This document shows positions 8,727 through 17,681 of a stretch of DNA of 64,000 nucleotides, one piece after another. Position numbers and translations under genes: made by a program. The notes under the pieces were generated by a model that saw only the letters and a program-made list of their open reading frames with translations, did not search any database and was not told where the DNA came from. Source of the DNA: an uncultured bacterium (GTDB taxonomy: Bacteria > Bacteroidota > Bacteroidia > Chitinophagales > Chitinophagaceae); NCBI GenBank assembly GCA_903826405.1, contig CAIKEH010000012.1, positions 1-64,000 on the forward strand. The letters are read 5' to 3'. How positions within the stretch are numbered: the stretch's first letter is position 1; each line of letters begins with the position of its first letter.

Positions 8727-10226
8727 TCATTTCCACGCGGATCGCAGATTCGAGAATCTGATATACTGTACTCTGGATCTGGATAGCTGGCTGCTTATTC
8801 GAAGCTCCTCCTCTTTTTCATCCGGAAAAACCTGAGCGGTCAGCACGTATTCACCGTCGTTGACAAAGACTTCCACTATGCTCTGGTCGAAATAGATATC
8901 CAACTTGAGGTCTCCATGGTTCAATGACATCGGAATGGAGTAGCGGGATAGTTTTTGGAAGGCAGGGTGGATGAAGGAACCAGAATGACTTCTATCAAGG
9001 AACAATTCCTTTTGCTTAGTATCATAACCTACCCGTGTCTCCTGTTCGTGACCTTTGGCCAGCTGTATCTGAACCTGATCTGAATCTGCTACGGTCCATT
9101 TTACGGTCAAGTGCCAAGACTTTCCAGCCATTGGAATAGAGTAGGGAAAGTTACCCGGTTCTTTCATTTCCACCCCTTTTTCTTCTTCGAGTGCAGCAAT
9201 GGCATCCACAGGTTTTTGGATGAGCCTCCAGCCCTTGTCGGTATACCTGACCATCAGTGCGCGAGGGATCGACATGCTCCCCTTCCACGGTGTGGTGGGG
9301 ATATCGTTGGCATAGTTCCAGTTGTTGATCCATCCGATACTCACGGGATTCATATCCCTTGGAAGGTTTTCGTATGTGATGGCGGCATAGTAGTCCGGGC
9401 CGTGATCCGGTCTGAGTACCGTGGCGTTTTCATTTTCTGAACGGAAACTATTTCCGTCGAATTCACCGATGAAATATTGCATATAGGGTGAAGGGGATTG
9501 CATGAGTACATATTTATATGTGCCCGTCTTTCCTTCAACTGGAACTTTGAACAGTCCCGGGCATTCCCATATACCGGTGGTGTCGCCAGCAGGACCAAAG
9601 TTGCTCAGGTGGGTCCAGTCTTTCAGATCCTTTGAACGAAAGAAGGAAACCTGTTTTTCCAATGGCTGAGAAACTGTCATCAGCCAGAATCCGCCGGGGG
9701 CATACCAACTGACTTGTGGGTCTCGAAAATCCTTTTTATGCAGGTCAAGAACGGGGTTTCCCTCAAAAAAGGTCCAGGTGAGCCCCTTATCTAGGCTGAA
9801 GGATAAGTATTGGGACTGGTTTTTTCCTTCACGATGTGCCGTGAAGATGGCCACGATGGGAGGAGGTCCGCCCGGCTTCGCAAATCCAGTGGTATTTTGA
9901 ACATCCACCACCGCGCAGCCAGAGAATATCATGAAATCCTTTTGTTCCGGGATGGCAACGGGAAGCTGCTTCCAGTGCACGAGATCTTTGCTGATGGCAT
10001 GCCCCCAGCTCATGTGCCCCCAATGATTCCCAAATGGATTGTGCTGATAGAAAAGGTGATAGGTGCTGTCCATGTATACGAGTCCGTTAGGGTCGTTGAT
10101 CCAATTCTTTTCAGGTGTGAAATGGAACTTCGGGCGCCAGGGCTCTTCATAAGTGCCGATATTTTGCTGGGCGACCGCCTGAAGGATGCTGGTGGCGAGC
10201 AGAATGGCAAGGAATACTTTTTTCAT
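8727..10226 (-). CDS. glycoside hydrolase family 32 (levanase/invertase type)
   Basis: A secreted beta-fructosidase of 499 residues. A signal peptide (MKKVFLAILLATSILQAVAQ) precedes the five-blade propeller with the nucleophile motif WINDPNG (Asp45), the stabiliser RDP (FRDPQVSW) and the acid/base EC (WECPG). A beta-sandwich of about 150 residues follows. It should release fructose from levan, inulin or sucrose in the periplasm or outside. It lies 46 bases behind a ROK sugar kinase on the same strand and opposite a sugar porter, a coherent uptake set. The ATG at 10226 gives the cleanest signal peptide; a TTG three codons upstream is less likely. Confidence 0.93.
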   Translation of the reverse strand: MKKVFLAILLATSILQAVAQQNIGTYEEPWRPKFHFTPEKNWINDPNGLVYMDSTYHLFYQHNPFGNHWGHMSWGHAISKDLVHWKQLPVAIPEQKDFMIFSGCAVVDVQNTTGFAKPGGPPPIVAIFTAHREGKNQSQYLSFSLDKGLTWTFFEGNPVLDLHKKDFRDPQVSWYAPGGFWLMTVSQPLEKQVSFFRSKDLKDWTHLSNFGPAGDTTGIWECPGLFKVPVEGKTGTYKYVLMQSPSPYMQYFIGEFDGNSFRSENENATVLRPDHGPDYYAAITYENLPRDMNPVSIGWINNWNYANDIPTTPWKGSMSIPRALMVRYTDKGWRLIQKPVDAIAALEEEKGVEMKEPGNFPYSIPMAGKSWHLTVKWTVADSDQVQIQLAKGHEQETRVGYDTKQKELFLDRSHSGSFIHPAFQKLSRYSIPMSLNHGDLKLDIYFDQSIVEVFVNDGEYVLTAQVFPDEKEEELRISSQLSRSRVQYIRFSNLRSAWK

Positions 10227-10272
10227 GATGGTCAATGATTATTCAAGATGATGGCCATTGTCGGGTCAGACG

Positions 10273-11178
10273 TCATGACACGAGAGCTGCAGCGCCGAAT
10301 ACTCCAGCACTGTCGCCCAATGTCGGTTTGACGATAGGCACCTGAACACGATTGTTGAAAATGAATTTGCCGATGGCGGCGCGTCCTTCAGCATAAATGC
10401 TGTCGATATTGCCCACGCCTCCTCCAATGATGATGATGTCCGGATCCAGCAGGTTGATGACCGTGGAGACGGCTTTGCCGAAGAATTCATGGAGGCGCTG
10501 TAGCGTTGCATGAGCTAAGGGATCGTTGCCGGCATCCTTGACGATCTGTTTCAGGGATTTTTCCGTTCCCCCCGACTGGGTATAAAATTTTTGCAGTCCG
10601 GATCCTGACAACACGGTCTCCACACACCCGATCTTACCACAATAACAAGGACCTCCGGAATCATCCAAATGGTTATGTCCCCATTCACCTGCGATGCCAT
10701 GATGCCCTCCCCAGATCTTTCCTTCATGAACGATACCCCCGCCGACCCCTGTTCCCATGATGATCCCAAAAACCATGCGGGAGTCGGGAAAACGCTCTTT
10801 CACCACGCCCCAATGCGTTTCTGCCAGAGCGAAGCAGTTGGCATCATTGGCCAATTGAACAGGGACTGCAAGTTTCTTTTCCAGGTCGGCCTTCAGAGGC
10901 ATTCCATTCAATGCCGTGCTGTTGCAATTTTTCATCGTCTGCGACAGGGGATCCAAAACCCCCGGTGTGCCGAATCCTATACGATGGGGCTGCAGGCCGG
11001 TTCTCTTGGAGAGTTCTTCCACCAGACTGGAGATGCGGTCGATGATGTGGCGATAACCGAGTTGGCCCTGGGTATCGATCCGATGACGGACGATCGGCCT
11101 TGGGTCGTTCAGGGATGGCAGTATCACTCCTTCTATTTTGGTGCCGCCAAGGTCGATGCCCCAAAGGGGATGGCTCAT
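10273..11178 (-). CDS. ROK family sugar kinase, probable fructokinase
   Basis: A 301-residue ROK kinase with the phosphate-binding start WGIDLGGTKIEG, the second loop IIMGTGVGGG, the zinc-binding motif around GPCYCGKIGCVE and the catalytic aspartate region LANDANCFA. It phosphorylates a hexose with ATP. Fructose is the likely substrate because the next gene on the strand encodes a GH32 fructosidase and the divergent gene a sugar porter; the sequence alone would also fit a glucokinase or mannokinase. Confidence 0.87.
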   Translation of the reverse strand: MSHPLWGIDLGGTKIEGVILPSLNDPRPIVRHRIDTQGQLGYRHIIDRISSLVEELSKRTGLQPHRIGFGTPGVLDPLSQTMKNCNSTALNGMPLKADLEKKLAVPVQLANDANCFALAETHWGVVKERFPDSRMVFGIIMGTGVGGGIVHEGKIWGGHHGIAGEWGHNHLDDSGGPCYCGKIGCVETVLSGSGLQKFYTQSGGTEKSLKQIVKDAGNDPLAHATLQRLHEFFGKAVSTVINLLDPDIIIIGGGVGNIDSIYAEGRAAIGKFIFNNRVQVPIVKPTLGDSAGVFGAAALVS

Positions 11179-11269
11179 ATTCTTGTTTGATTGGTTCTAT
11201 CAAAATAGGATTTATCTTTTTGAAATGCAGGCAATTTCATGGATATTTATCCATACCCAATCTGCTGCC
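11179..11269. promoter_or_regulatory. divergent promoter region of the fructose-sugar genes
   Basis: The 91 bases between the ROK kinase and sugar porter genes hold two overlapping candidate promoters. On plus, TTTG (11186-11189), 23 bases, then TATCTTTT (11213-11220, 7/8 match). On minus, TATTTTG (11201-11207), a shortened -7 box, about 22 bases before the kinase start. Overlapping opposed promoters allow joint control of both arms. No operator is evident. Confidence 0.45.
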
Positions 11270-12583
11270 ATGAGTTATCCTGTTCGCATCGCTCTGATCG
11301 CCGCCCTCGGGGGCTTTCTTTTTGGATTTGAGACCGCTGTGATCTCCGGAGCGGAGAAGACGATCCAGCATCTTTGGACCCTGTCTTCTTTTTGGCAGGG
11401 TTTCACCGTAGCCTCCAGCCTGATCGGTACGGTCATCGGTTCCATGGTCGCGGGGATGCCGGCAAGGATATATGGTCGAAAGGCGGTGCTGACCACGATT
11501 GCGGTCATGTACCTGATCTCTGCCATGGGCTGTGCATTGGTGCCGAACTGGTTTCTATTCGTGACGTTCAGATTCATCGGAGGTATCGCGGTTGGTGCCT
11601 CCTCCGTAGTGGGTCCCATGTATATTTCAGAAATATCGCCCGCACATCTCAGGGGCAGACTGGCTGGTTCTTTCCAATTGAACATCGTCTTGGGCATCTT
11701 AGTAGCCTACCTGACCAATTTCCTTTTCATTGATCTTGGAGAGAACAGTTGGCGCTGGATGCTCGGCATCATGGTTGTTCCCGCAGGGCTGTTCGCTGCT
11801 TTAGTACGTACCATCCCGGAAAGTCCACGCTGGCTGATCCTGAACCACCGGGATGAGGAAGCGATTCCCATCATGGATAGAGTTGGAGAATTGGATCCGA
11901 AACAGGCCATCACGGACATACGGAATTCCGTGGCTAGTCATACTGAAAAACTTTTTCAGTCCAAATATGTCAAACCAACCACATATGCGGTGCTTCTGGC
12001 CATGTTCAATCAGCTGGCAGGTATCAACGCGATCATATACTATGCACCACGGATCTTTGAAATGGCAGGATTCACTGGTCAGCAATCGTACCTCCAACCG
12101 ATCTATATAGGAGCTGCCAACCTTTTGTTCACCCTGCTGGCAATGGCCGTTATCGATAAGATCGGCAGGAAAACCTTGTTACTGATCGGATCCTTCGGAA
12201 TGATCCTTTTTCTGGGACTGACCGCAATGGCGTTCAAGGATCCGGGCGTCGCAGATAAGAATGTGATCTTCTACCTGATCGGATTCATCGCCTTTTTTGC
12301 TTTTTCCCAAGGCGCGGTGATCTGGGTATTCATATCGGAGATCTTTCCGAACTCCGTACGTTCGCAAGGTGGGTCATTGGGAAGTTTCACTCATTGGATC
12401 ATGGCGGCGATCATTTCCTGGACCTTTCCGATCATCGTGGAGAGCAGCCCGATGGGTGGATTTTATTCCTTCATTTTTTACTGTATCATGATGGTGCTGC
12501 ATCTGATATTCGTTTGGAAATTCCTCCCGGAGACAAAGGGAAGAACGCTGGAAGAGATACAGAAGGAATTGGGTATAGAATGA
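11270..12583 (+). CDS. MFS sugar porter
   Basis: A 437-residue member of the sugar porter branch of the major facilitator superfamily, with 12 predicted helices. Diagnostic motifs are visible: GGFLFGFETAVISGA in helix 1, GRK in the 2-3 loop, RFIGGIAVGASS, PESPRW before the central loop, QLAGINAIIYY in helix 7 and the ending PETKGRTLEEIQ. It most likely imports the monosaccharide released by the GH32 enzyme. The frame is open 44 codons further upstream, overlapping the divergent kinase gene, but family proteins start near MSYPVRIALIAALGG, so the ATG at 11270 is chosen. Confidence 0.92.
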   Translation: MSYPVRIALIAALGGFLFGFETAVISGAEKTIQHLWTLSSFWQGFTVASSLIGTVIGSMVAGMPARIYGRKAVLTTIAVMYLISAMGCALVPNWFLFVTFRFIGGIAVGASSVVGPMYISEISPAHLRGRLAGSFQLNIVLGILVAYLTNFLFIDLGENSWRWMLGIMVVPAGLFAALVRTIPESPRWLILNHRDEEAIPIMDRVGELDPKQAITDIRNSVASHTEKLFQSKYVKPTTYAVLLAMFNQLAGINAIIYYAPRIFEMAGFTGQQSYLQPIYIGAANLLFTLLAMAVIDKIGRKTLLLIGSFGMILFLGLTAMAFKDPGVADKNVIFYLIGFIAFFAFSQGAVIWVFISEIFPNSVRSQGGSLGSFTHWIMAAIISWTFPIIVESSPMGGFYSFIFYCIMMVLHLIFVWKFLPETKGRTLEEIQKELGIE

Positions 12584-12765
12584 TCAGTGTGGATCGTACT
12601 TTCTCTCGGTCGAAGCGGGTGTTGTTCCGGGTTCTTTAAATGAATGGATGCTTCATTCGATCAATGCCCGGAGTTCATGACTTTTTGGAACATGAGATAC
12701 TACCGCCCATCCTTTTCTCACGCCCCGATCTTGCATCGATACTTACTTTGCTAAAAAATCCATTC

Positions 12766-14640
12766 ATGAAACGTATTTTTTCTTTGATCCTGCTGTTGTC
12801 CAGTCTAGGTTCCGGTGCTCAGGAGCTCTACATACCGCGTGATATGCAGGAAGCTTATCGTAAGGAAACGCGTTCCATGGATGGGATGCCGGGACGCAAC
12901 TATTGGCAGAACCGGGCGAGATATGATATACAGGTAACGGCCATGCCTCCCAATCGGATCATCAGCGGAAGCGAGATCATTACCTACTACAACAATAGCC
13001 CGGACACCTTGCGAAATCCGGTGATCAGACTATTCATGAACGTTCATAAACCTGGTGCACCGAGGGACATGACGGCGATGCCGGATTACCTTACCCGGGG
13101 CGTACAGGTGGAGAAGTGTACAGTGAACGGGAAGCCATATGCCTGGCAGGACATTCCTTACTTGCAGACCTGGCAGCCGATGAGATTACCACAGCCATTG
13201 GCCCCCCATGATTCCATTCGGCTGACCTTCGACTGGAACTATGAGATTTCCCTGCAAAGTGGTCGCGAGGGCATGATCGATTCCACTACTTGGTTCCTTG
13301 CCTATTTTTACCCCCGTGTTGCCGTTCTGGATGATTATGCAGGTTGGGATCGAATGGATTTCGTTGACGGCAAAGAATTTTATAGCGATTTCAATGACTA
13401 CTCCGTCACGCTTCATGTACCTAAAAATTTTCTGGTCGTCGGCACCGGTACCTTGCAATATCCCGAGAAGATCCTGCAACCGGATATTCTGAAAAAATAT
13501 CGTGAAACACTCACTTCCGACCAGACAATAAGGATCGTCACCAAGGAGGATCTGGAAGCCAAAAGGGTTACCGCTCAGAATGCCATCAACCATTGGGAAT
13601 TCCGAGCAACGAACATTCCCGACATGTCTTTTTCGATCAGCGATCATTACAATTGGGATGGATGCAGTGTGGTCGTCGATGACCGCACAGGGCGGCGTTC
13701 AGGCGCCTACGCTTCGTACAGTGATGATGCAAAGGATTTCCATTACATGTCGCAATTTGCGCGGCATGCACTGGATTGGTTCTCCCACAATTGGCCCGGA
13801 ATTCCATACCCCTACGAAAAGACGACGGTCGTACAGGGGTTCGCAGGCATGGAATATCCCATGATGGTCAATGATGAAACTTATGAGGATACCACTTTCT
13901 CCAGATTTGTCGCTGAACACGAGATCGCACATACCTATATGCCCTTCTACATGGGCATCAACGAATCCCGCTATGGATTCATGGATGAGGGGTGGGCGAC
14001 TACTTTCGAATTGCTGATCGGAAGGGACGATATGGGAAAACAGAAAGCAGAAGAACTATACAGGCAGTTCCGCGTGGCAGGATGGATAGGTGACGTTAAT
14101 CAGGCCGAGGATATTCCGATCATAACACCTGCGAGCAGTCTCACGGGTGCCGGATTAGGAAACAATGAATATGGAAAACCCTCTTTAGGATATCTGGCCA
14201 TGAAGGACCTGCTGGGAGATTCCCTTTTCCGTAAATGCCTGAACGGTTACATGATACGCTGGAATGGGAAACATCCGACACCATGGGATTTCTTCTTCAC
14301 GTTCAACGATATCGCGGGCAGGAACCTGAACTGGTTCTGGAACAGTTGGTATTTCAGCACTAGTTATATCGATCTGGCGGTTAAGGAAAGGAAGAAAACC
14401 AAGAATGGGTATTCCGTGACCCTTACCAATCATGGCGGGATGCCCGCTCCAACCGATCTCATCGTCAATTATACGGATGGCTCCTCCGACACTCTTCACC
14501 AGAGTCCTGGAATCTGGGAAAAAAATAGCCGTGAAGCCACGGTCACTATCATCACCAGGAAGGAGATCAAAAGCCTGTTACTGAATGGAGGTATATGGAT
14601 GGATGCCGACGAACGCAATAACACCCTTCCAATACAATAG
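12766..14640 (+). CDS. M1 family metallopeptidase, exported
   Basis: A 624-residue zinc aminopeptidase of the gluzincin M1 family. After a signal peptide (MKRIFSLILLLSSLGSGAQ) come the N-terminal beta domain and the catalytic domain. The zinc site is HEIAH (His385, Glu386, His389) with Glu408 in FMDEGWAT, a correct HExxH-18-E spacing. The substrate-anchoring motif is GMEYPMM in place of GAMEN. It should trim N-terminal residues from peptides in the periplasm. The ATG at 12766 is chosen for the signal peptide; the open frame begins 42 codons earlier. It converges with kdsB. Confidence 0.92.
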   Translation: MKRIFSLILLLSSLGSGAQELYIPRDMQEAYRKETRSMDGMPGRNYWQNRARYDIQVTAMPPNRIISGSEIITYYNNSPDTLRNPVIRLFMNVHKPGAPRDMTAMPDYLTRGVQVEKCTVNGKPYAWQDIPYLQTWQPMRLPQPLAPHDSIRLTFDWNYEISLQSGREGMIDSTTWFLAYFYPRVAVLDDYAGWDRMDFVDGKEFYSDFNDYSVTLHVPKNFLVVGTGTLQYPEKILQPDILKKYRETLTSDQTIRIVTKEDLEAKRVTAQNAINHWEFRATNIPDMSFSISDHYNWDGCSVVVDDRTGRRSGAYASYSDDAKDFHYMSQFARHALDWFSHNWPGIPYPYEKTTVVQGFAGMEYPMMVNDETYEDTTFSRFVAEHEIAHTYMPFYMGINESRYGFMDEGWATTFELLIGRDDMGKQKAEELYRQFRVAGWIGDVNQAEDIPIITPASSLTGAGLGNNEYGKPSLGYLAMKDLLGDSLFRKCLNGYMIRWNGKHPTPWDFFFTFNDIAGRNLNWFWNSWYFSTSYIDLAVKERKKTKNGYSVTLTNHGGMPAPTDLIVNYTDGSSDTLHQSPGIWEKNSREATVTIITRKEIKSLLLNGGIWMDADERNNTLPIQ

Positions 14641-14646
14641 CTGTGC

Positions 14647-14666
14647 GTTGACCCATATAGGTCAAC
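14647..14666. repeat. inverted repeat between convergent genes
   Basis: GTTGACC and GGTCAAC flank a six-base loop, 6 bases after the M1 peptidase stop and 33 before the kdsB stop. Neither strand has a T-run after the stem, so a role as terminator is possible but not supported by the usual pattern. Confidence 0.35.
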
Positions 14667-14698
14667 TCCAAAAAATAGGATAATTATTTATTGTTTGA

Positions 14699-15424
14699 TC
14701 AAAGCAATCCCGAAGCCCTTTCCAGATCTTCCGGTGTATCGATCTCTACGCCCATATAGGAGGTAACAACCATGCGTAAACGTATTCCATGCTCGAGATA
14801 GCGCAGACATTCAATTTTTTCCGAAGCTTCAAGAGGTGAGACGGGCCAGGAAGTGAAATCCATCAGGGCTTTTTTACGGAACGCATAAACGCCGATATGC
14901 TCGTAGTAGGTGATCGGTGCTTGTCGGTCTCTTGGAAAGGGGATGACACTTCGGGAGAAAAAAAGCGAATCACCTTTCAAGTCGACCGCGACTTTGACAT
15001 AATTGGGATCGTTGATGAATTTTTCTTCTGTCATTTCTTGCATCAAAGATGCCACTTGAACCTTCTCCCCTTCAGGCCCATGAAAAACGGAAAGTAATTC
15101 CTGCAGCGGTTCTTTTTTCACGAAAGGCTCATCACCCTGTACGTTCACGATGATATCCACTTCCATGTCGATTGCCGCTTCGGCGATGCGGTCGCTGCCG
15201 CTCTCATGTTGCCGAAGGCTCATCTTTGCCTTTCCCCCCTGCGAAACGATCTCGTTGAAGATGATCTCGCTGTCCGTTGCCACCCATACTTCATCAAAAA
15301 GACCTGTCGCCACGGTATTATCGTAAGTATGGCTTATGACCGACTTGGATCCGAGTTTCTGCATCAATTTGGCAGGGAATCGGGTGGCTGCATAACGGGC
15401 GGGAATGAGAGCAATGATCTTCAC
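14699..15424 (-). CDS. kdsB: 3-deoxy-manno-octulosonate cytidylyltransferase
   Basis: CMP-Kdo synthetase of 241 residues, which activates Kdo (or 8-amino-Kdo) with CTP for lipopolysaccharide core assembly. Motifs: IALIPARYAATRFPAKLM at the start, VWVATDSEII, QGDEPFV and GVEIDTPEDLERA at the end. The start codon is GTG at 15424; no nearby ATG fits the family N-terminus. A -7-like box lies four bases before this GTG. Whether it prefers Kdo or 8-amino-Kdo, as the Shewanella homologue paired with KdnAB does, cannot be seen here. Confidence 0.94.
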   Translation of the reverse strand: MKIIALIPARYAATRFPAKLMQKLGSKSVISHTYDNTVATGLFDEVWVATDSEIIFNEIVSQGGKAKMSLRQHESGSDRIAEAAIDMEVDIIVNVQGDEPFVKKEPLQELLSVFHGPEGEKVQVASLMQEMTEEKFINDPNYVKVAVDLKGDSLFFSRSVIPFPRDRQAPITYYEHIGVYAFRKKALMDFTSWPVSPLEASEKIECLRYLEHGIRLRMVVTSYMGVEIDTPEDLERASGLL

Positions 15425-15428
15425 TGGA

Positions 15429-15436
15429 CGAAATTA
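15429..15436 (-). promoter_or_regulatory. -7-like box TAATTTCG abutting the kdsB GTG
   Basis: A 7/8 match to TAnnTTTG with four bases (TCCA) between it and the GTG start. It has the same spacing as several perfect boxes in this window, which strengthens it. Confidence 0.4.
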
Positions 15437-15514
15437 GGAATTAGTGGTTTAATGAGTGGGTGGATTAATTAAGTGCACGTAACGAAACTAAATAAAGCAG
15501 GCATCTACCAGCAC

Positions 15515-16354
15515 CTATCCAGAAATATGCTGATCTCCGACTTTTTCAAACGGCTTTTTCATGAGTGCGAAGAAATCCTCGTCCTTTTCATTTGAGTAAT
15601 ATCGGTCGAGCCCATAGCGCAACTTGGATGGATCCAGTTTTCTGAAGGTGCCGAGGAGCCGGTCCCAGATGGAGAGAACGGCGCCGTAGTTGCTGTCCGT
15701 ATAAGGCTGTTCATGGTGGTGATGTACCTTGTGCATATTGGGAGAAACGAGGATGAAGCTCAGCATGCGGTCGAGTGATTTTGGCAGACTGATGTTGGCA
15801 TGCGTGAAGCCCGTGATAAATACCAGCAGTGTTTGGTAGATCATGACCGCGTAGGTCGGTGATCCGGCAAAGAACAATCCGATGAAAAAGAATAGACCCC
15901 GCCATACGCTTTCCAGCGGATGGTGACGAAGCCCCGTGGTCACGTCCACATTATTGTCCGCATGGTGAATAAGGTGGAAGCGCCAAAACAAAGGCACTTT
16001 GTGTTCCACCCAATGGCATAGCCAGCCGCCAAAGAAATCCAGGACCAGTATGGTGATGAGGATCGTCGATAGGGGGCCGGCTCCCACCCAATGTACGATG
16101 CCGAAGCCGTGTTCGCTGGTCCAGTTGCCGATCATCACGATGAAAATGGCCAGGAAAGTATGGATGATGAAATGGAGAAAAGTGAAACCGAGGTTAACTC
16201 CCGCGTGGCGTGTTTTGTTCTTTTTATACTTGAGGAAAACCAGAGGGGAAAGGTTCTCAAAGAACCAGAGCAGCATGATACCCGAAACGAAATAAGCACC
16301 ACGTTCGAGAGGACGGTGTTCCAGTCCCTGAAAATACCCGATGATACTTTGCAT
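15515..16354 (-). CDS. sterol desaturase / fatty acid hydroxylase superfamily
   Basis: An integral-membrane di-iron enzyme of 279 residues with several hydrophobic helices and the three histidine clusters of the family: HWVEHK, HLIHHADNN plus TGLRHHPLE, and NMHKVHHHHEQPYTD. It hydroxylates or desaturates a lipid. Bacterial members act on fatty acyl chains, carotenoids or alkyl lipids, and the true substrate is not evident. It stands alone, 90 bases upstream of kdsB on the same strand. A link to outer-membrane lipid modification is speculation. Confidence 0.88.
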   Translation of the reverse strand: MQSIIGYFQGLEHRPLERGAYFVSGIMLLWFFENLSPLVFLKYKKNKTRHAGVNLGFTFLHFIIHTFLAIFIVMIGNWTSEHGFGIVHWVGAGPLSTILITILVLDFFGGWLCHWVEHKVPLFWRFHLIHHADNNVDVTTGLRHHPLESVWRGLFFFIGLFFAGSPTYAVMIYQTLLVFITGFTHANISLPKSLDRMLSFILVSPNMHKVHHHHEQPYTDSNYGAVLSIWDRLLGTFRKLDPSKLRYGLDRYYSNEKDEDFFALMKKPFEKVGDQHISG

Positions 16355-16397
16355 GGTGAATGAGTTGGGCCATGAATGTAACCAAATTCAGGGCATG

Positions 16398-16430
16398 AAA
16401 AAAGCCCTGTTTAAGGGAACAGGGCTTTCA
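16398..16430 (-). terminator. terminator of dnaN
   Basis: On the minus strand the hairpin AAAGCCCTGT / ACAGGGCTTT is followed by a T-run. It lies about 20 bases after the dnaN stop and before the next minus-strand gene, so dnaN is transcribed separately. Confidence 0.8.
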
Positions 16431-16447
16431 TGAATCTGTCGGAAACA

Positions 16448-17563
16448 TCATTGATTCAGCATCAGGGGCATCACGAGCATCAACAGCTCTTCATTTTCAT
16501 CCTCTTCAACGGGTTTCAGTATCCCGGCCTTGGTGGCCGTGGAAAGTTCCATCTTCACTTCATCGCTGGGAGTACCGCTGAGCATTTCGATGAGGAATTT
16601 TGCATTGAATGCGATCTGCATGTCCTCGCCATCATACTGACATTTCATGCGTTCGTTGCCTTCGAAACTGAAATCTACATCCTGCGCAGCCAGCTGCAGT
16701 TCGCTACCACTGATATTCAGGGCCACTTGATTCGTGCTTTTATTGGAGAAGATGCTCACTCGGCGCAGAGCGCTCTGGAAATCCATGCGTCCTACCGTCA
16801 TCTTGTAAGGATTATCGGCAGGGATGACAACTTTATAGTCCGGGAAGCGTGCATCGATCAATCGACAGACCATCTGCGTGGAGCCGTGGTTGACAAAAAG
16901 GTGGTTGCTGTTATAGGAAATCGTCAGCTCATCCTCGTTGTCGGGGAGTGCGCTTTTGAGCAGGTTGAGTGGTTTTTTGGGAACGATGAAATTGTCAGAC
17001 TTCGGGCAGTTCACATCTTTCCTGCGATACCGCACGAGCCTGTGGGCATCGGTGGCCACGAAAGTCATGCCCTTCTTGTCCAACTCGAAATAGACGCCGG
17101 TCATTGCTGGACGCAGGTCGTCATTGCTGACCGCGAACAAAGTCTTGTTGATGGCGGTGAGTAGCGCTGTTGAACTGATGCTGAAGCCATTGGTTTCATC
17201 TGAAGCGGGTTCTTTGGGAAAGTTGTCGGGGTTCTCTCCCATGACCTTGTACTTCCCGTTGTCGGAAGTTATCTCCACTCCGTAGTTCTTGTCAATGTTG
17301 AAGGTCAATGGCTGATCGGGCAGGTTCTTTAGAGAGTCCATCAGGATTCGGGCTGGGATGCAAACCCGTCCGCTTTCCTTGGCTTCAATGTCCATCCTGA
17401 TCTTCATAACGGTCTCCAGATCGGTGGCCACCACGGTCAGTGTATTCTTGCCGATCTCGAAGAGAAAATCCTCGAGGATGGGAAGCACCGTGTTGGTGTT
17501 GATGACGCCATTGATCTGCTGGAGTTGTTTCAGCAGGGCCGATGAGGAGACGATGAACTTCAT
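16448..17563 (-). CDS. dnaN: DNA polymerase III beta sliding clamp
   Basis: The 371-residue processivity clamp, with three clamp domains of about 120 residues each. The start MKFIVSSSALLKQLQQINGVI and motifs VATDLETVMKI, FVATDAHRLV and FNAKFLIEML are typical. The C-terminus LLMLVMPLMLNQ replaces the common VMPMRL ending. It rings DNA as a dimer and holds the polymerase. No dnaA or recF lies next to it, so this is not the classic origin-proximal dnaA-dnaN arrangement. A perfect -7 box precedes it and a terminator follows. Confidence 0.96.
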   Translation of the reverse strand: MKFIVSSSALLKQLQQINGVINTNTVLPILEDFLFEIGKNTLTVVATDLETVMKIRMDIEAKESGRVCIPARILMDSLKNLPDQPLTFNIDKNYGVEITSDNGKYKVMGENPDNFPKEPASDETNGFSISSTALLTAINKTLFAVSNDDLRPAMTGVYFELDKKGMTFVATDAHRLVRYRRKDVNCPKSDNFIVPKKPLNLLKSALPDNEDELTISYNSNHLFVNHGSTQMVCRLIDARFPDYKVVIPADNPYKMTVGRMDFQSALRRVSIFSNKSTNQVALNISGSELQLAAQDVDFSFEGNERMKCQYDGEDMQIAFNAKFLIEMLSGTPSDEVKMELSTATKAGILKPVEEDENEELLMLVMPLMLNQ

Positions 17564-17589
17564 GATTTATGGCAAGATTTGTGTTCTGG

Positions 17590-17597
17590 CAAATATA
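17590..17597 (-). promoter_or_regulatory. -7 box TATATTTG of dnaN
   Basis: A perfect TAnnTTTG box on the minus strand, 26 bases before the dnaN ATG, so a short leader is expected. No clear -33 TTTG is seen at 19-23 bases upstream. Confidence 0.5.
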
Positions 17598-17627
17598 GGG
17601 GGCGGATACATACCGATATCCCGATTT

Positions 17628-17660
17628 TTTGAACATTTTAACACGTACCAGCCTATCTTG
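17628..17660 (+). promoter_or_regulatory. candidate promoter of the 17.7-20.1 kb module
   Basis: TTTG (17628-17631), a 22-base spacer and TATCTTG (17654-17660), a shortened -7 box, lie 21 bases before the ATG at 17682. It is divergent from the dnaN promoter. Confidence 0.45.
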
Positions 17661-17681
17661 TAAGCCGCATCTACAGAACTT

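Noticed and set aside
16430-17164. 244-codon open frame opposite dnaN
   Set aside because: It overlaps a certain dnaN gene and its terminator and shows no recognisable motif.
16448-17563. dnaN as a sign of the replication origin
   Set aside because: No dnaA, recF or gyrB is adjacent and no cluster of DnaA boxes was noticed; in Bacteroidota dnaN is often remote from the origin.
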